Part shown: in pieces, positions 55,263-64,000 of the stretch
How positions within the stretch are numbered: position 1 is the stretch's first letter
How the letters are laid out: each line of letters starts with the position of its first letter
Origin: Clostridiales bacterium UBA7001
GTDB lineage: Bacteria; Bacillota; Clostridia; TANB77; CAG-508
Direction: 5' to 3'
Assembly: GCA_002449785.1 (NCBI GenBank)
Contig: DJXP01000004.1
Span: 1-64,000, forward strand
DNA: 64,000 bases
Made by a program: the position numbers and the translations under genes
The notes under the pieces: model-generated
What the model was told of the DNA's origin: nothing
The model's input: only the letters and a program-made list of their open reading frames with translations
The model's database searches: none

Positions 55263-57137
55263 ATGAAAATAGATTATTTAAAAATAAATGGTTTCGGAAA
55301 ACTAGAAAATAAAAATATAGATTTTGATGACAAAATAAATGTTGTATTTGGTGAGAATGAATCTGGAAAATCAAGTGTTTTAAAATTTATTGCAAGTATG
55401 CTATATGGTGCTTCAAAAAATAAGAATGGTAAAGATGTTTCTGATTTTGATAAATTTAAGCCGTGGCAAATCGAAGATTTTTCAGGAAAGATTGCATATA
55501 AATTAGATAGTGGAGAATATTTTGAAGTATATAGAGAATTTAAGAAAAAAAATCCAATAATATATAATGAAAATAAAGAAGATATTTCTAAACAGTTTGT
55601 AATTGATAAAAATAAAGGAATAGATTTTTTTACAGAACAAACTGGTATTGATGAAGAAACTTTTTATAATACTGCAATAAATGAACAAGAAGGATTAAAA
55701 CTAAGTAGGTCAGGACAAACATCAATTATTCAAAAAATTAGTAATCTTATTTCATCAGGTGATGATAGTATTTCTTTTAAAAAGTCTATGGATAGATTAA
55801 ATAAAAGACAAAATGAGGAAGTTGGAACTGATAGAACTTTTCAAAGACCTATAAATACAGTTACAAATAGAATTAATAAACTTATGGATGAAAAATTAAG
55901 TTTAGAAACTTATAAAGAAAGTATATATGATACAACTAATCAAAAAGAAAATTTGGAAGAAGAAGAAAAAATTGAAGAAGTCAAAATAGCATTTTTAAGA
56001 GAAGTTAAAACAAAGCTTGATAATAATCGAGTAAAAAGTGCAGAAATTAATTTTAATAAGAATTTAGAAAATGAATATAATCAGAAAATAATTGATTTAA
56101 ATCAAAAAATAGAAAATCAGCATGGAGAAGATAAATATAAGAGTGTAAATCTTAAAACTCATTATATTTCAGCCATAATTTTAATTATTGCATTGGTTTT
56201 AGTATTAATATTTTCAAGTATAAAAATTATTTCTTTAGCTATAATTGCACCATTAATATTTGTTCTTTACAACATATATATAAATATGCAAAAAAAGAAA
56301 GAATATGAGAAAACAAGAAGTGATGACAACACTAAAATGATAAATGAAATCGAAATTTTAAAACAAAATAAAGAAGTAAAATCGAATGAGACTAAGGAAA
56401 AAGAAGAAAAGCTTTTTAATGAAATAAAACGAGAAAATGAGTATTTAACTAATAAATATATTAGTAAATTAGATAGTGGTTTTATAAATGAGAGTTTAGA
56501 TAAAAATTATGATGAACTTATAAAAGATATAGAAATAAGAGAGAAAAGATTAAATACTATAAAATTCAAATTACAATCAATGGAAAAAGCAAGTAAAGAT
56601 TTAGAAGAGAAAATAGATAATTTAGCAAAGATTGAAGAAGAATTAGAAGATTTAGAGCAAGAAAAAGATGAATTATTGTCTTTGAATAATTCGTATAATA
56701 TTGCTAAAAATTGTTTAGAAAATGCATATAATCAGGTGAAAGAAAATATTAGTCCTAAGTTTACTAAAAACTTATGTAAAATAATCTCAGAAATTTCTGA
56801 TGACAGGTATAAAAATGTAGTAATTAATGATAATGATGGACTTAAAGTAGAAGTAGAAAATGGTAATTATGTACCTGTTTCAAGGCTTAGTGTGGGAACA
56901 ATAGACCAAATGTATTTATCTTTAAGATTAAGTGCATTATCTGAAATATCAAAAGAAACTATGCCAATAATACTAGATGAAGCATTTGCTTATTTTGATG
57001 ACGAAAGGTTAAAAAATATATTAAAATATTTAAATAATAATTATTCTAAAAATCAAATTATAATTTTAACATGCTCAAAGAGAGAAATGAATTTATTAGA
57101 TGAACTTGATATTAAATATAATAAGTTAGTTATTTAA
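55263..57137 (+). CDS. SbcC/Rad50-like (YhaN-type) ATPase with membrane segment
   Basis: A 624-aa ABC-type ATPase. Walker A is GENESGKSS (about residue 31), the signature-like LSVGTIDQMYLSLRLS is near 545, and Walker B is PIILDEAFAYFDDE near 570. Between them are long coiled coils, interrupted at about residues 300-340 by two adjacent hydrophobic helices (YISAIILIIALVLVLIFSS, IISLAIIAPLIFVLYNIYI), so the coiled-coil tip is membrane-anchored, as in the Bacillus YhaN family. The length is short for SbcC, also like YhaN. It pairs with the nuclease gene upstream. A role in DNA-end processing near the membrane is inferred. Confidence 0.87.
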   Translation: MKIDYLKINGFGKLENKNIDFDDKINVVFGENESGKSSVLKFIASMLYGASKNKNGKDVSDFDKFKPWQIEDFSGKIAYKLDSGEYFEVYREFKKKNPIIYNENKEDISKQFVIDKNKGIDFFTEQTGIDEETFYNTAINEQEGLKLSRSGQTSIIQKISNLISSGDDSISFKKSMDRLNKRQNEEVGTDRTFQRPINTVTNRINKLMDEKLSLETYKESIYDTTNQKENLEEEEKIEEVKIAFLREVKTKLDNNRVKSAEINFNKNLENEYNQKIIDLNQKIENQHGEDKYKSVNLKTHYISAIILIIALVLVLIFSSIKIISLAIIAPLIFVLYNIYINMQKKKEYEKTRSDDNTKMINEIEILKQNKEVKSNETKEKEEKLFNEIKRENEYLTNKYISKLDSGFINESLDKNYDELIKDIEIREKRLNTIKFKLQSMEKASKDLEEKIDNLAKIEEELEDLEQEKDELLSLNNSYNIAKNCLENAYNQVKENISPKFTKNLCKIISEISDDRYKNVVINDNDGLKVEVENGNYVPVSRLSVGTIDQMYLSLRLSALSEISKETMPIILDEAFAYFDDERLKNILKYLNNNYSKNQIIILTCSKREMNLLDELDIKYNKLVI

Positions 57138-57151
57138 TTAAGGTAGTTCTC

Positions 57152-57180
57152 TTGCTGTTTGATAAATGATGTGATATAAT
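57152..57180 (+). promoter_or_regulatory. Promoter of prfA
   Basis: TTGCTG at 57152-57157, a 17-nt spacer and TATAAT at 57175-57180, 35 nt before the start codon. Confidence 0.6.
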
Positions 57181-57214
57181 ATTATAGCAATTTAAATGAA
57201 AAGGAAGTTTTAAT

Positions 57215-58276
57215 ATGTTTCAGAAATTAGAAGATGTTGAAAAAAGATTTGAGGAACTTAATAAATTAATTTCAGATCCTGAAGTTATTTCTAATCAAAA
57301 TGAATGGAAAAAACTTATGAAGGAACACAGCGATTTAGAAGATGTTGTATTAAAATATAGGGAATATAAAAAAGTAAAGCAAGATTTTGATGAAGCAAAA
57401 GAAATGATGAATGATCCTGAAATGAAGGAACTTGCTGAAGATGAAATGGAGAAGGCAAAAGACTTGCTTCCTAAAATAGAAGAGGAATTAAAAATTCTTT
57501 TAATTCCTAAAGATCCAAATGATGATAGTAATGTTATATGTGAAATAAGAGCAGGTGCAGGAGGAGAAGAAGCTGCATTATTTGCTGGAGTATTATTTAG
57601 AATGTATTCTATGTATGCTGAGAGAAAACATTTTAGTATACAAGTATTAAATGAAAATGAGACTGGAATTGGTGGATATAAAGAAATATCTTTTATGATA
57701 ACAGGTAAAGGAGCATATAGTAGATTTAAGTTTGAGAGTGGAGTTCATAGAGTTCAAAGAGTTCCAGACACAGAAAGCAGTGGAAGAATACACACATCAA
57801 CAGCAACTGTTGCTGTTCTTCCTGAAGTTCAAGATGTAGAAGTAGATATAAATCCTGCAGACATTAGAATGGAAGTATTTAGAGCATCTGGAGCAGGTGG
57901 TCAGCACATTAATAAAACATCATCTGCTGTAAGATTAATTCATGAGCCTACAGGTGTTGTTGCAGAATGTCAAACAGAAAGATCACAACTTCAAAATAGA
58001 GAGTATGCAATGAGATTACTTCGTTCAAGAATTTATGAAATTGAAAGAGAGAAACAAGAAAAAGCTGTTGCTAGTGAAAGAAAAAGCCAAGTTGGAACAG
58101 GTGATAGAAGTGAAAAGATAAGAACCTATAATTATCCTCAAGGAAGAATAACAGACCATAGAATAGGACTTAGTATTTTTCAATTTGAGAACTTTTTAAA
58201 TGGGGATATGGATGAAATGATAGATAATTTAATTGCAACAGATAGAGCTGAAAAATTAAAAGGACATGAAGAATAA
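57215..58276 (+). CDS. prfA: Peptide chain release factor 1
   Basis: A 353-aa class I release factor. The stop-codon recognition tripeptide is PDT in [16 protein letters not shown] (PxT type, hence RF1 reading UAA/UAG). The catalytic GGQ is at about 228-230 in [19 protein letters not shown]. The length and all domains are complete. AAGGAAG precedes the ATG. The usual neighbour prmC is absent. It is monocistronic and closed by a hairpin terminator shared with the convergent gene. Confidence 0.97.
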   Translation: MFQKLEDVEKRFEELNKLISDPEVISNQNEWKKLMKEHSDLEDVVLKYREYKKVKQDFDEAKEMMNDPEMKELAEDEMEKAKDLLPKIEEELKILLIPKDPNDDSNVICEIRAGAGGEEAALFAGVLFRMYSMYAERKHFSIQVLNENETGIGGYKEISFMITGKGAYSRFKFESGVHRVQRVPDTESSGRIHTSTATVAVLPEVQDVEVDINPADIRMEVFRASGAGGQHINKTSSAVRLIHEPTGVVAECQTERSQLQNREYAMRLLRSRIYEIEREKQEKAVASERKSQVGTGDRSEKIRTYNYPQGRITDHRIGLSIFQFENFLNGDMDEMIDNLIATDRAEKLKGHEE

Positions 58277-58282
58277 AATAAA

Positions 58283-58320
58283 AAAATCACTTTTAAATAT
58301 TAATTAAAAGTGATTTTTTT
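58283..58320. terminator. Bidirectional terminator between prfA and the membrane-protein gene
   Basis: AAAATCACTTTTAA / TTAAAAGTGATTTT stem with a 6-nt loop and T-runs on both strands. Confidence 0.88.
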
Positions 58321-58336
58321 ATATAGAAATATATAT

Positions 58337-58918
58337 TTAAAATTCATTATATTTTTTTATCATTTTAGATTGATATGGTATTAAAGATAGAAAAGAAATA
58401 GCACAACCAATCTCTAAAATAATTGTAGCTGTAATTAGATTTGTTCTGTATGTATTATAAGTTGAAATCATTTGGTTATGAAGTGTTTCAACAAAATTTT
58501 CAGAAAATATTTCTTTGTATTTTAATGTAGAATAATTAATTGTCATTAATTGATATTTTAAATTCATGTTTAATAATCCTAAAAATAAAATTATTGATGC
58601 TAAAATTACTACTATAAAAAATATATTTAAAAATTTTGAGATATTTTTATAATTATCAGGATTGGTTTTACATTTTTTAAAAACATCATATGTACTCATT
58701 CTACATACGAGATGAATTATACAATAAACTAAAATTACAGCAATCATAGGTAGAGTAATATATAATCCTCCAGAACTAGTTCCGCTATAATTATTTAAAA
58801 TAGAATTTGCTATTGTAAGTATAATATAGCATATAAATATTGTAATTATTCCATATGATACAAATCCTGTAATTATTGCTTTAACAGTTGTTTTGGCTGT
58901 TATTTCTTTCTTTTCCAT
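58337..58918 (-). CDS. Four-helix membrane protein of unknown function
   Basis: A 193-aa integral membrane protein. Predicted helices are near residues 15-40, 52-75, 95-120 and 160-185; an extracellular-type loop with many Tyr/Thr/Asn lies between the last two. The cytoplasmic loop (RMSTYDVFKKCKTNPDNYKN) is charged. The ATG at 58918 is preferred because AAGGAG lies 6 nt upstream; an in-frame ATG at 58936 precedes that site. No family is recognised. It stands alone between prfA (convergent) and two tRNA genes on the same strand. Confidence 0.65.
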   Translation of the reverse strand: MEKKEITAKTTVKAIITGFVSYGIITIFICYIILTIANSILNNYSGTSSGGLYITLPMIAVILVYCIIHLVCRMSTYDVFKKCKTNPDNYKNISKFLNIFFIVVILASIILFLGLLNMNLKYQLMTINYSTLKYKEIFSENFVETLHNQMISTYNTYRTNLITATIILEIGCAISFLSLIPYQSKMIKKYNEF

Positions 58919-59060
58919 AGAACTCTCCTTAAGCATATTAAATTTTTACAAAAAAATCATATCATAAATTAATTTTAATATCAACAGTTTTAAAAATAAG
59001 TAATAGAATTGTAATATACTATTAATTCTAAATTTTTAGATGGACAGACATAAGTAAATA

Positions 59061-59096
59061 AAAAAAAAGGTAAATTATAATATTTACCGTTTTTTG
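59061..59096 (-). terminator. Terminator of the tRNA pair (minus strand)
   Basis: GGTAAAT / ATTTACC stem; on the minus strand it is followed by an eight-T run. It lies directly downstream of tRNA-Cys. Confidence 0.7.
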
Positions 59097-59098
59097 TT

Positions 59099-59173
59099 TG
59101 GAGGCGCCTATCGGAATCGAACCGATGAATCAGAGTTTTGCAGACTCGTGCCTTACCGCTTGGCTAAGGCGCC
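59099..59173 (-). tRNA. tRNA-Cys (anticodon GCA)
   Basis: A complete cloverleaf on the minus strand: acceptor GGCGCCT / AGGCGCC, anticodon loop CTGCAAA (GCA) on a GAGT/ACTC stem, T-loop GGTTCGATTCC and an encoded CCA end. The D-arm is short, as is typical of tRNA-Cys. Confidence 0.95.
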
Positions 59174-59195
59174 AAAATATTAAAATGTAAAAAAA

Positions 59196-59271
59196 TGGAG
59201 CGGGAAACGGGGCTCAAACCCGCGACCTTCGCCTTGGCAAGGCGACGCTCTATCAACTGAGCTATTCCCGC
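59196..59271 (-). tRNA. tRNA-Gly (anticodon GCC)
   Basis: A complete cloverleaf on the minus strand: 5' GCGGGAA, D-arm GCTCAGTTGATAGAGC, anticodon loop TTGCCAA (GCC), T-arm GCGGGTTTGAGCCCCGT and an encoded CCA end. It reads GGC/GGU; the GGA used at the frameshift sites needs a different tRNA-Gly (UCC). Confidence 0.95.
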
Positions 59272-59462
59272 ATAACTAACAGCATAAATATAATAACAAA
59301 AAATATGGGAAAAGTCAATATCTATAATATATAATATTTACAAAAGTTAAAAAAATTACTTTAATAAATAATTTTTTTATGATAGTATTATTACTACAAA
59401 ATCGAATAAAAATTTATAAAAAATGAATAATATATAGAAGATGATTAAAAAGGAAGGTAAAT

Positions 59463-60740
59463 ATGAACAAAGAAACTCTTGAATTAAAAGATGGAATTAA
59501 AGCACATTTAATTTGTACAGATAAATATAAAACAGATATTGCTTGTATTATTTTAACAACAGAACTAAAAAGAGAAAGTGTTACTAAAAATGCTCTAATA
59601 CCTTTTATGTTGAAAAGAGGAACTCAAAAATATCCAAGTCAATATAAGATTAATGTAGAACTTGATAATATGTATGGAGCTAGCTTTAATTGCGGTGTTG
59701 ATAAGTACGGAGATAATGTTGTTTTAAAATTTTTTATAGAAACAATAAATAATAGCTATTCATTTAATAATGATAACATATTAGAAAAAAGTTTAAATAT
59801 GTTATTAGATATAGTTTTTGACCCTGTTAAAGAAAATGGACACTTAAGTAGTGATATTTTTAATTCTGAGAAAGAAAATCTTAAAAAAATTATTGAAAGC
59901 AAGATAGATAATAAAGATGCTTATGCACTTGAAAATTGTATATCATCAATGTATGGTGAAGAGGGATTTGGATTATATAAATACGGATATGTTAATGATT
60001 TAGATAGTATTACAATTCAAAATCTTTCAGAATATTATAATTGGTTAATAGATAATGCAAAAATAGACATTTTTGTATCCGGAGATATTTCTAGAGAAAA
60101 TGTTAAAAGTATTTTAGAAAGTAATGAATGTTTAAATAAATTAAAACCAAGAAGTAGTGCTTATATTTTGAATAATGAATCCACAGAAAGCAAACAAATT
60201 GTGGAAAAAGCAAGAGAAATCAAAGAAGAAATGAATATTTCTCAAGGAAAATTAGTAATAGGATTAGATATTTTAGAAAAAAAAGATAATTTTATTGCTA
60301 CTGCTTTAGTTTATAATGCAATTTTAGGTGATGGTGCAAATTCAATGCTATTTCAAAATGTGAGAGAAAAAGAAGGACTAGCTTACTCTGCAAGAAGTTC
60401 ATTTATAAAACAAAAATCAAATATTTTTATTAGATGTGGGATAGAGATTGAAAATTATAAAAAAGCATTAGATAAAATAAAGGTTCAATTAGATAATATA
60501 AAAAATGGAAAATTTTCAGATGAAGATATTGAAAATGCTAAAATATATTTAATTTCAGGTATTAAGACTATTGAGGAAGAACAAGATACAGAAATCGTAT
60601 ATTATATTGGACAGGAAATTTCAAATACACATAAGAGTGTTCAAAAATATATAGAAGATATTAAAAGTGTTTCGAAAGAAGATATAATTGCTATTGCAAA
60701 TTCTATACAAATAAATACAATTTATTTTTTAGCTAATTGA
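59463..60740 (+). CDS. yfmF: M16-family peptidase homolog, YfmF-like (non-catalytic partner)
   Basis: A 425-aa M16/insulinase-type protein lacking the HxxEH zinc motif. It carries the characteristic ALIPFMLKRGTQKYPSQ start, the ELDNMYGASFNCGV block and, near the C-terminus, FQNVREKEGLAYSARS. In Bacillus, YfmF and YfmH are both required for the 5-aminopentanol modification of elongation factor P. The catalytic partner lies 64 nt downstream. AAGGAAGG precedes the ATG. It is full length for the family. Confidence 0.85.
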   Translation: MNKETLELKDGIKAHLICTDKYKTDIACIILTTELKRESVTKNALIPFMLKRGTQKYPSQYKINVELDNMYGASFNCGVDKYGDNVVLKFFIETINNSYSFNNDNILEKSLNMLLDIVFDPVKENGHLSSDIFNSEKENLKKIIESKIDNKDAYALENCISSMYGEEGFGLYKYGYVNDLDSITIQNLSEYYNWLIDNAKIDIFVSGDISRENVKSILESNECLNKLKPRSSAYILNNESTESKQIVEKAREIKEEMNISQGKLVIGLDILEKKDNFIATALVYNAILGDGANSMLFQNVREKEGLAYSARSSFIKQKSNIFIRCGIEIENYKKALDKIKVQLDNIKNGKFSDEDIENAKIYLISGIKTIEEEQDTEIVYYIGQEISNTHKSVQKYIEDIKSVSKEDIIAIANSIQINTIYFLAN

Positions 60741-60804
60741 TTTGAAATAATGGTTATAAGTTTTCCATAAAATTTAAATAATTATAAAGGAGTGTACGAT
60801 TTAA

Positions 60805-62107
60805 TTGCAAATAATAGAAAATGATATAGTTAAGGAAAAAATATATATAGAGGAATTAGATAATAAATTAAAAGTAATAATAATACCTAAAAACACACGA
60901 AAAAAATATATTGTTTGGAGTACTAAATATGGTTCAATTGATAACAAGTTTTATTCTTTAAATAATAATGAACTTGTATGTGTTCCAGATGGAATAGCTC
61001 ATTATTTAGAACATAAACTATTTGAACAAGAAAATGGAAAAAACAGTTTAGATGTTTTAACTTCATTAGGAGTTGATGCAAATGCATATACAACTAATGA
61101 TCATACGGCATTTTTATTTGAATGTACTGAAAATTTTGATGAAGCTTTAGATGAATTTATGAATTATGTTCAAAATCCTTATTTTACTGAAGAAAATGTT
61201 GAAAAAGAGCGTGGAATAATTGAACAAGAAATAATGATGTATAAAGATTATCCTGAATGGGAACTTTATATGAATACACTAAAATGTATGTATAAAAATA
61301 ATGAAATAAATATAGATGTTGCTGGAAGTAAGGAATCCATTGCTTTAATCACACCAGAGACCCTATACACTATATATAATAATTTCTATAGCCCTGAAAA
61401 TATGGTAATGGTACTTTCTCGGAGATTTTTTGCCTGAAGAGACTATTGGGAAAATAAAGAAAAGAATGACTCTTACTAAAAGGGAAAATGAGATAAAAAG
61501 AAAATATAATGAAGAACCTAAAGAAATAGTGCAAAAATATATAGAAGAAAAAATGGATATTAGTATACCTGCTGTTATGATAGGTTATAAAGATAATAAT
61601 GTAAATCCGAATGATGTTAGAAAAGATTTAGCACTTCAAATTATAGGTGATATATTATTTGGTAAATGCTCAGATTTCTATGAAAAATTATATAACAAAG
61701 GATATATAATAAGTCCACCATCATTTAATTATGAATTTTCAAAAACATATGCACATTTTTTGATTCAAGTTCAAACTGATTATATTGATGAAGTATTTAA
61801 TATATATTCAGAACAAATAGAATATTTAAAAAAATATGGAATTGATGATAATAAATTTGAAAGAGCAAAAAAGAAAGTGTATGGAGAATTAATAAGAGAT
61901 TTTAATGATGTCTCAGATATAGCTACAATAATTGTATCTGAGTATTTTAAAGGTATTTCACCATTTGACTATATAGATAATATAAATACAGTAAACAAAG
62001 AATATGTTCAGAAAATTTTTGAGGAAATATTTGTTGAAGAGATGAAAGTTATATCAGTAATAAAGCCAAATAAAGAGGAAAAAGATGAATCTAATAAAAT
62101 TTCCTAG
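60805..62107 (+). CDS. yfmH: M16-family metallopeptidase, YfmH-like, expressed through a +1 frameshift
   Basis: The zero frame gives 205 residues with the inverted zinc motif H66-YLEH70 and IIEQEIMMYKDYPEWE, ending at MVMVLS. The next codon is CGG at 61420, and TGA follows after three more codons. Skipping the C gives GGA GAT TTT, restoring SGDFLPEE, the expected M16 sequence, and the frame then runs to 62107 for a total of 433 aa, normal for the family. The start is TTG at 60805 with AAAGGAG upstream. A TTG at 61430 preceded by GGAGA could start a separate C-terminal protein, but it would lose residues of the conserved strand. The gene overlaps lgt by 23 nt. Confidence 0.85.
61420..61423 (+). 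other. Putative programmed +1 frameshift site, CGG-A
   Basis: The zero-frame codon is CGG (codon 206) after TCT and before AGA TTT TTT GCC TGA; the +1 reading is GGA GAT TTT TTG. It shares CGGAG(A/G)TT(T/C)T with the site at 52528. Confidence 0.7.
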
Positions 62108-62882
62108 TATAAATTTAGAATTATATACTTCAAAAATTGCATTTTCAGTTTTTGGAATAGGCGTATATAAATATGCTATATGCATAGTTTTAGGTGCGAT
62201 TTTAGGATTAATTTTTTTAATGATTAATTCCAAAATCATTAATTATAAATATGAAGATTTAATAGAAAAATATGTAGTTACACTTATTATAGGAATTATT
62301 GGTGCAAGAGTTTTTTTTGTTTTATTCAGATTTGATGATTATAAAAATAATTTATTGCAGATTTTTTATATTCGCGATGGAGGGCTTGCAATATTCGGTG
62401 GCTTAATATTTGGATTTTTATATTTATTTTTAACTTATAGAAAAGATAAACTTTTCGATATTTTGGATTTAACAGCACCATCAGTTTCAATTGCACAATG
62501 TATTGGAAGGTGGGGAAACTTTTTTAACATTGAAGCATATGGAACAGAAACTACATCATTTTTAAGAATGGGAATAAATACAATAAATGGCTATATAGAA
62601 GTACATCCAACTTTTTTATATGAATCGATTGCGACTCTATTAATATTTATAGTTTTAGAAATAATTTTAAGAAGAAGAAAGTACAAAGGGCAAGTAGTAA
62701 TTACATATTGCTTTTTATATTCGGCTTCTAGAAGTGTAATCGAAGGACTTAGAGTAGATAGTTTAATGATAGGAGCATTTAGAGTATCACAAATATTATC
62801 AATAATAGTATTAATTTTTTCTCTTATATTAATTGTAAAAAATAGTCGAAAAATGTCTTACGAAAAAACGAACAAATACTGA
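62085..62882 (+). CDS. lgt: Prolipoprotein diacylglyceryl transferase
   Basis: A 265-aa membrane enzyme with about seven helices. The Lgt signature region reads SVSIAQCIGRWGNFFNIEAYG (Arg/Asn/Glu of the family motif), preceded by GGLAIFGGLIFG and followed by HPTFLYESI. It transfers diacylglycerol from phosphatidylglycerol to the lipobox Cys of prolipoproteins such as the one at 22213. The ATG at 62085 follows GAGG by 7 nt and overlaps the end of the YfmH-like gene by 23 nt, so translational coupling is likely. Confidence 0.95.
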   Translation: MNLIKFPSINLELYTSKIAFSVFGIGVYKYAICIVLGAILGLIFLMINSKIINYKYEDLIEKYVVTLIIGIIGARVFFVLFRFDDYKNNLLQIFYIRDGGLAIFGGLIFGFLYLFLTYRKDKLFDILDLTAPSVSIAQCIGRWGNFFNIEAYGTETTSFLRMGINTINGYIEVHPTFLYESIATLLIFIVLEIILRRRKYKGQVVITYCFLYSASRSVIEGLRVDSLMIGAFRVSQILSIIVLIFSLILIVKNSRKMSYEKTNKY

Positions 62883-62962
62883 TAATTTGTTGACTTTGCT
62901 GTAACAATATGTTATTTTTAAAATATACAAAAAGAGAAAAATAATAAAAAGGGAGTGGTATT

Positions 62963-63115
62963 ATGTTAGATGATAAAATTTGTAAATTAAGAGAAAAATT
63001 AAATAAGTGTATATCAGATGGAGAAGATTATTCAGTTATTTATAAAGTAAGTGTCGAATTAGATGAATTAATTGCTCAATATTATGCTACTTCTTGTGAA
63101 ATTCGAAATAATTAG
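62963..63115 (+). CDS. Spo0E-like aspartyl-phosphate phosphatase
   Basis: A 50-aa protein (MLDDKICKLREKLNKCISDG...). The C-terminal half has the Spo0E signature: VSVELDELIAQYY, i.e. S-x-E-L-D-x-L-I-x-x-Y. Two helices are expected, as in Spo0E/YnzD. Such proteins dephosphorylate Spo0A~P and delay sporulation. GGGAGTGG lies about 5 nt before the ATG. It is short, but the signature, the ribosome binding site and the following terminator support it. Confidence 0.8.
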   Translation: MLDDKICKLREKLNKCISDGEDYSVIYKVSVELDELIAQYYATSCEIRNN

Positions 63116-63132
63116 AAGTGAAAATATAAGTA

Positions 63133-63163
63133 AAAGCACTAGTAATACTAGTGCTTTATTTTG
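63133..63163 (+). terminator. Terminator after the Spo0E-like gene
   Basis: AAGCACTAGT / ACTAGTGCTT perfect stem with a short loop, followed by TATTTTG. Confidence 0.85.
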
Positions 63164-63186
63164 TAAAAATGCAGTTTACATAATGG

Positions 63187-63215
63187 TTGACTTGGACTCA
63201 AAAATATGATAAAAT
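63187..63215 (+). promoter_or_regulatory. Promoter of the last gene
   Basis: TTGACT at 63187-63192, a 17-nt spacer and TAAAAT at 63210-63215. Confidence 0.65.
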
Positions 63216-63258
63216 AGTTATAGTTTGAATAAAATGTATATATGGAGGAAAAATTAAT

Positions 63259-64000
63259 ATGGCTGGTAAACAAATAATTGCAGAATCATTTAATAGAAAT
63301 GAACCAATATTTCGTATGGCAATACAAGAAGAAAACGATAAAAAAATTGAAAAAGCTATAAAATCTACACATGATATGCGTATGGCAACTTCTTTGATAC
63401 CGTTTTTTTCATCTGATGAATTGAGAGAAAAATATATGAGAGAATATAGCGAATATATTACTGATACAAATGAAAGGAAGACAAAGGCTTATTCTATAAG
63501 TAGTATTGTATCTGAACCTATAAAAATTAAAGAAATGCGTAAAGCATATAATGGAAAAGTAGGAGAGTGTGGTGAGGAATTAGCAACTGTAATTGCTAGT
63601 TTTGAATCTATGAGATTAAAACTTAAATTAATGGAGATGTTATTACATAGAAGAAATCAAGGAATAGTAATGGCAAGTTTACCTAAATGTGAGGAAACTA
63701 ATAGAGCTATTGAACAATGGATTAAAGATAATTACTATACTGAGGAAACAGCTACAAGAGAAATAGAACAAGGAAGGGCAAAATTATATAATGTAGCTAG
63801 AAAAGAATCTGAATATAGTTCTTTAGATTATGCAACAAGATTAGATATGTTATCTGATAAAAATATTCCTAGAGATACTAAATATGAAATAATTGATACA
63901 TTGACTAGACCTAATGTATATGGAAAAAAAGATACTTTAAAAGCAATATCTGATATTGAACCAGAAGAATTTGATTTATTGCATGAGATGATGGTACAAA
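63259..64000 (+). CDS. Helical protein of unknown function, 3' end outside window
   Basis: An open frame from ATG 63259 (GGAGG 8-9 nt upstream) to the window end, at least 247 residues. The product starts MAGKQIIAESFNRNEPIFRM and is almost entirely charged alpha helix (EENDKKIEKAIKSTHDMRMA, GECGEELATVIASFESMRLK, SDIEPEEFDLLHEMMV). No signal peptide or membrane helix is seen. No family is recognised; the length and helical repeats suggest a scaffold- or coiled-coil-type protein. It uses CGT for Arg and contains no CGG in the visible part. Confidence 0.65.
   Translation, partial: MAGKQIIAESFNRNEPIFRMAIQEENDKKIEKAIKSTHDMRMATSLIPFFSSDELREKYMREYSEYITDTNERKTKAYSISSIVSEPIKIKEMRKAYNGKVGECGEELATVIASFESMRLKLKLMEMLLHRRNQGIVMASLPKCEETNRAIEQWIKDNYYTEETATREIEQGRAKLYNVARKESEYSSLDYATRLDMLSDKNIPRDTKYEIIDTLTRPNVYGKKDTLKAISDIEPEEFDLLHEMMVQ

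Noticed and set aside
61430..62107. Separate gene for the C-terminal half of the M16 peptidase starting at TTG 61430
   Set aside because: The start would lie inside a conserved strand, and the +1 join restores the exact family sequence. Kept only as an alternative within the YfmH-like entry.

Overview
The window is very AT-rich, densely packed DNA from a spore-lineage Firmicute, probably an uncultured gut clostridium. The evidence is spoIIE, ypeB and a Spo0E-like gene, mecA, a mreCD-PBP2-minC cluster, strong AGGAGG-type ribosome binding sites, TTGAAA/TATAAT promoters, and large secreted proteins with sorting-signal-like C-termini. The exact taxon cannot be fixed from the window.

Layout. 1-7.1 kb: the end of a secreted esterase-like protein, mecA (minus), a cell-shape/division operon (DUF4321, mreC, mreD, PBP2, minC), and two small minus-strand genes. 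7.1-40.3 kb: an accessory surface-protein region. It holds two paralogous two-gene operons (A1-B1 and A2-B2; proteins of about 1,960+2,990 and 1,820+2,760 aa). Between them lie a compositionally foreign lipoprotein gene, a secreted transglutaminase-like protein, a small gene, a frameshifted acidic membrane-protein gene and palindromic intergenic repeats. 40.5-50.9 kb: spoIIE, a glycolipid glycosyltransferase (minus), ypeB, an alpha/beta hydrolase-MurF-like-Ddl cluster, and a DnaJ-type chaperone. 51-57 kb: two unknown genes, a VirD4/TraG-type coupling ATPase, and an SbcD/SbcC-like pair. 57-64 kb: prfA, a membrane protein, tRNA-Cys and tRNA-Gly, yfmF/yfmH-type M16 peptidases, lgt, a Spo0E-like gene and a partial unknown gene.

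Main discovery candidate. Two conserved genes, the coupling ATPase and the YfmH-like peptidase, are each split by a +1 frameshift. In both, the zero-frame codon at the break is CGG, followed by AG(G/A)TT(C/T)T. Skipping the C gives GGA (Gly) and restores the family sequence with no residue lost: Walker A GGSGAGKS in one, SGDF in the other. By eye I found no other in-frame CGG in any native gene of the window, although CGA, CGC and CGT are used. The only other in-frame CGGs are two in the GC-rich foreign lipoprotein gene. This suggests CGG is an unassigned or starved codon in this lineage, kept as a programmed +1 frameshift site. It needs a genome-wide codon and tRNA census and peptide evidence.

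How the genes fit together. Wall and shape functions (MreCD, PBP2, MinC, MurF-like, Ddl, glycolipid synthase, Lgt) and sporulation/germination functions (SpoIIE, YpeB, Spo0E-like) dominate the core. The accessory region is devoted to very large surface proteins made of Cna-B/SdrD-like repeats, with the A and B genes translationally coupled in each operon.
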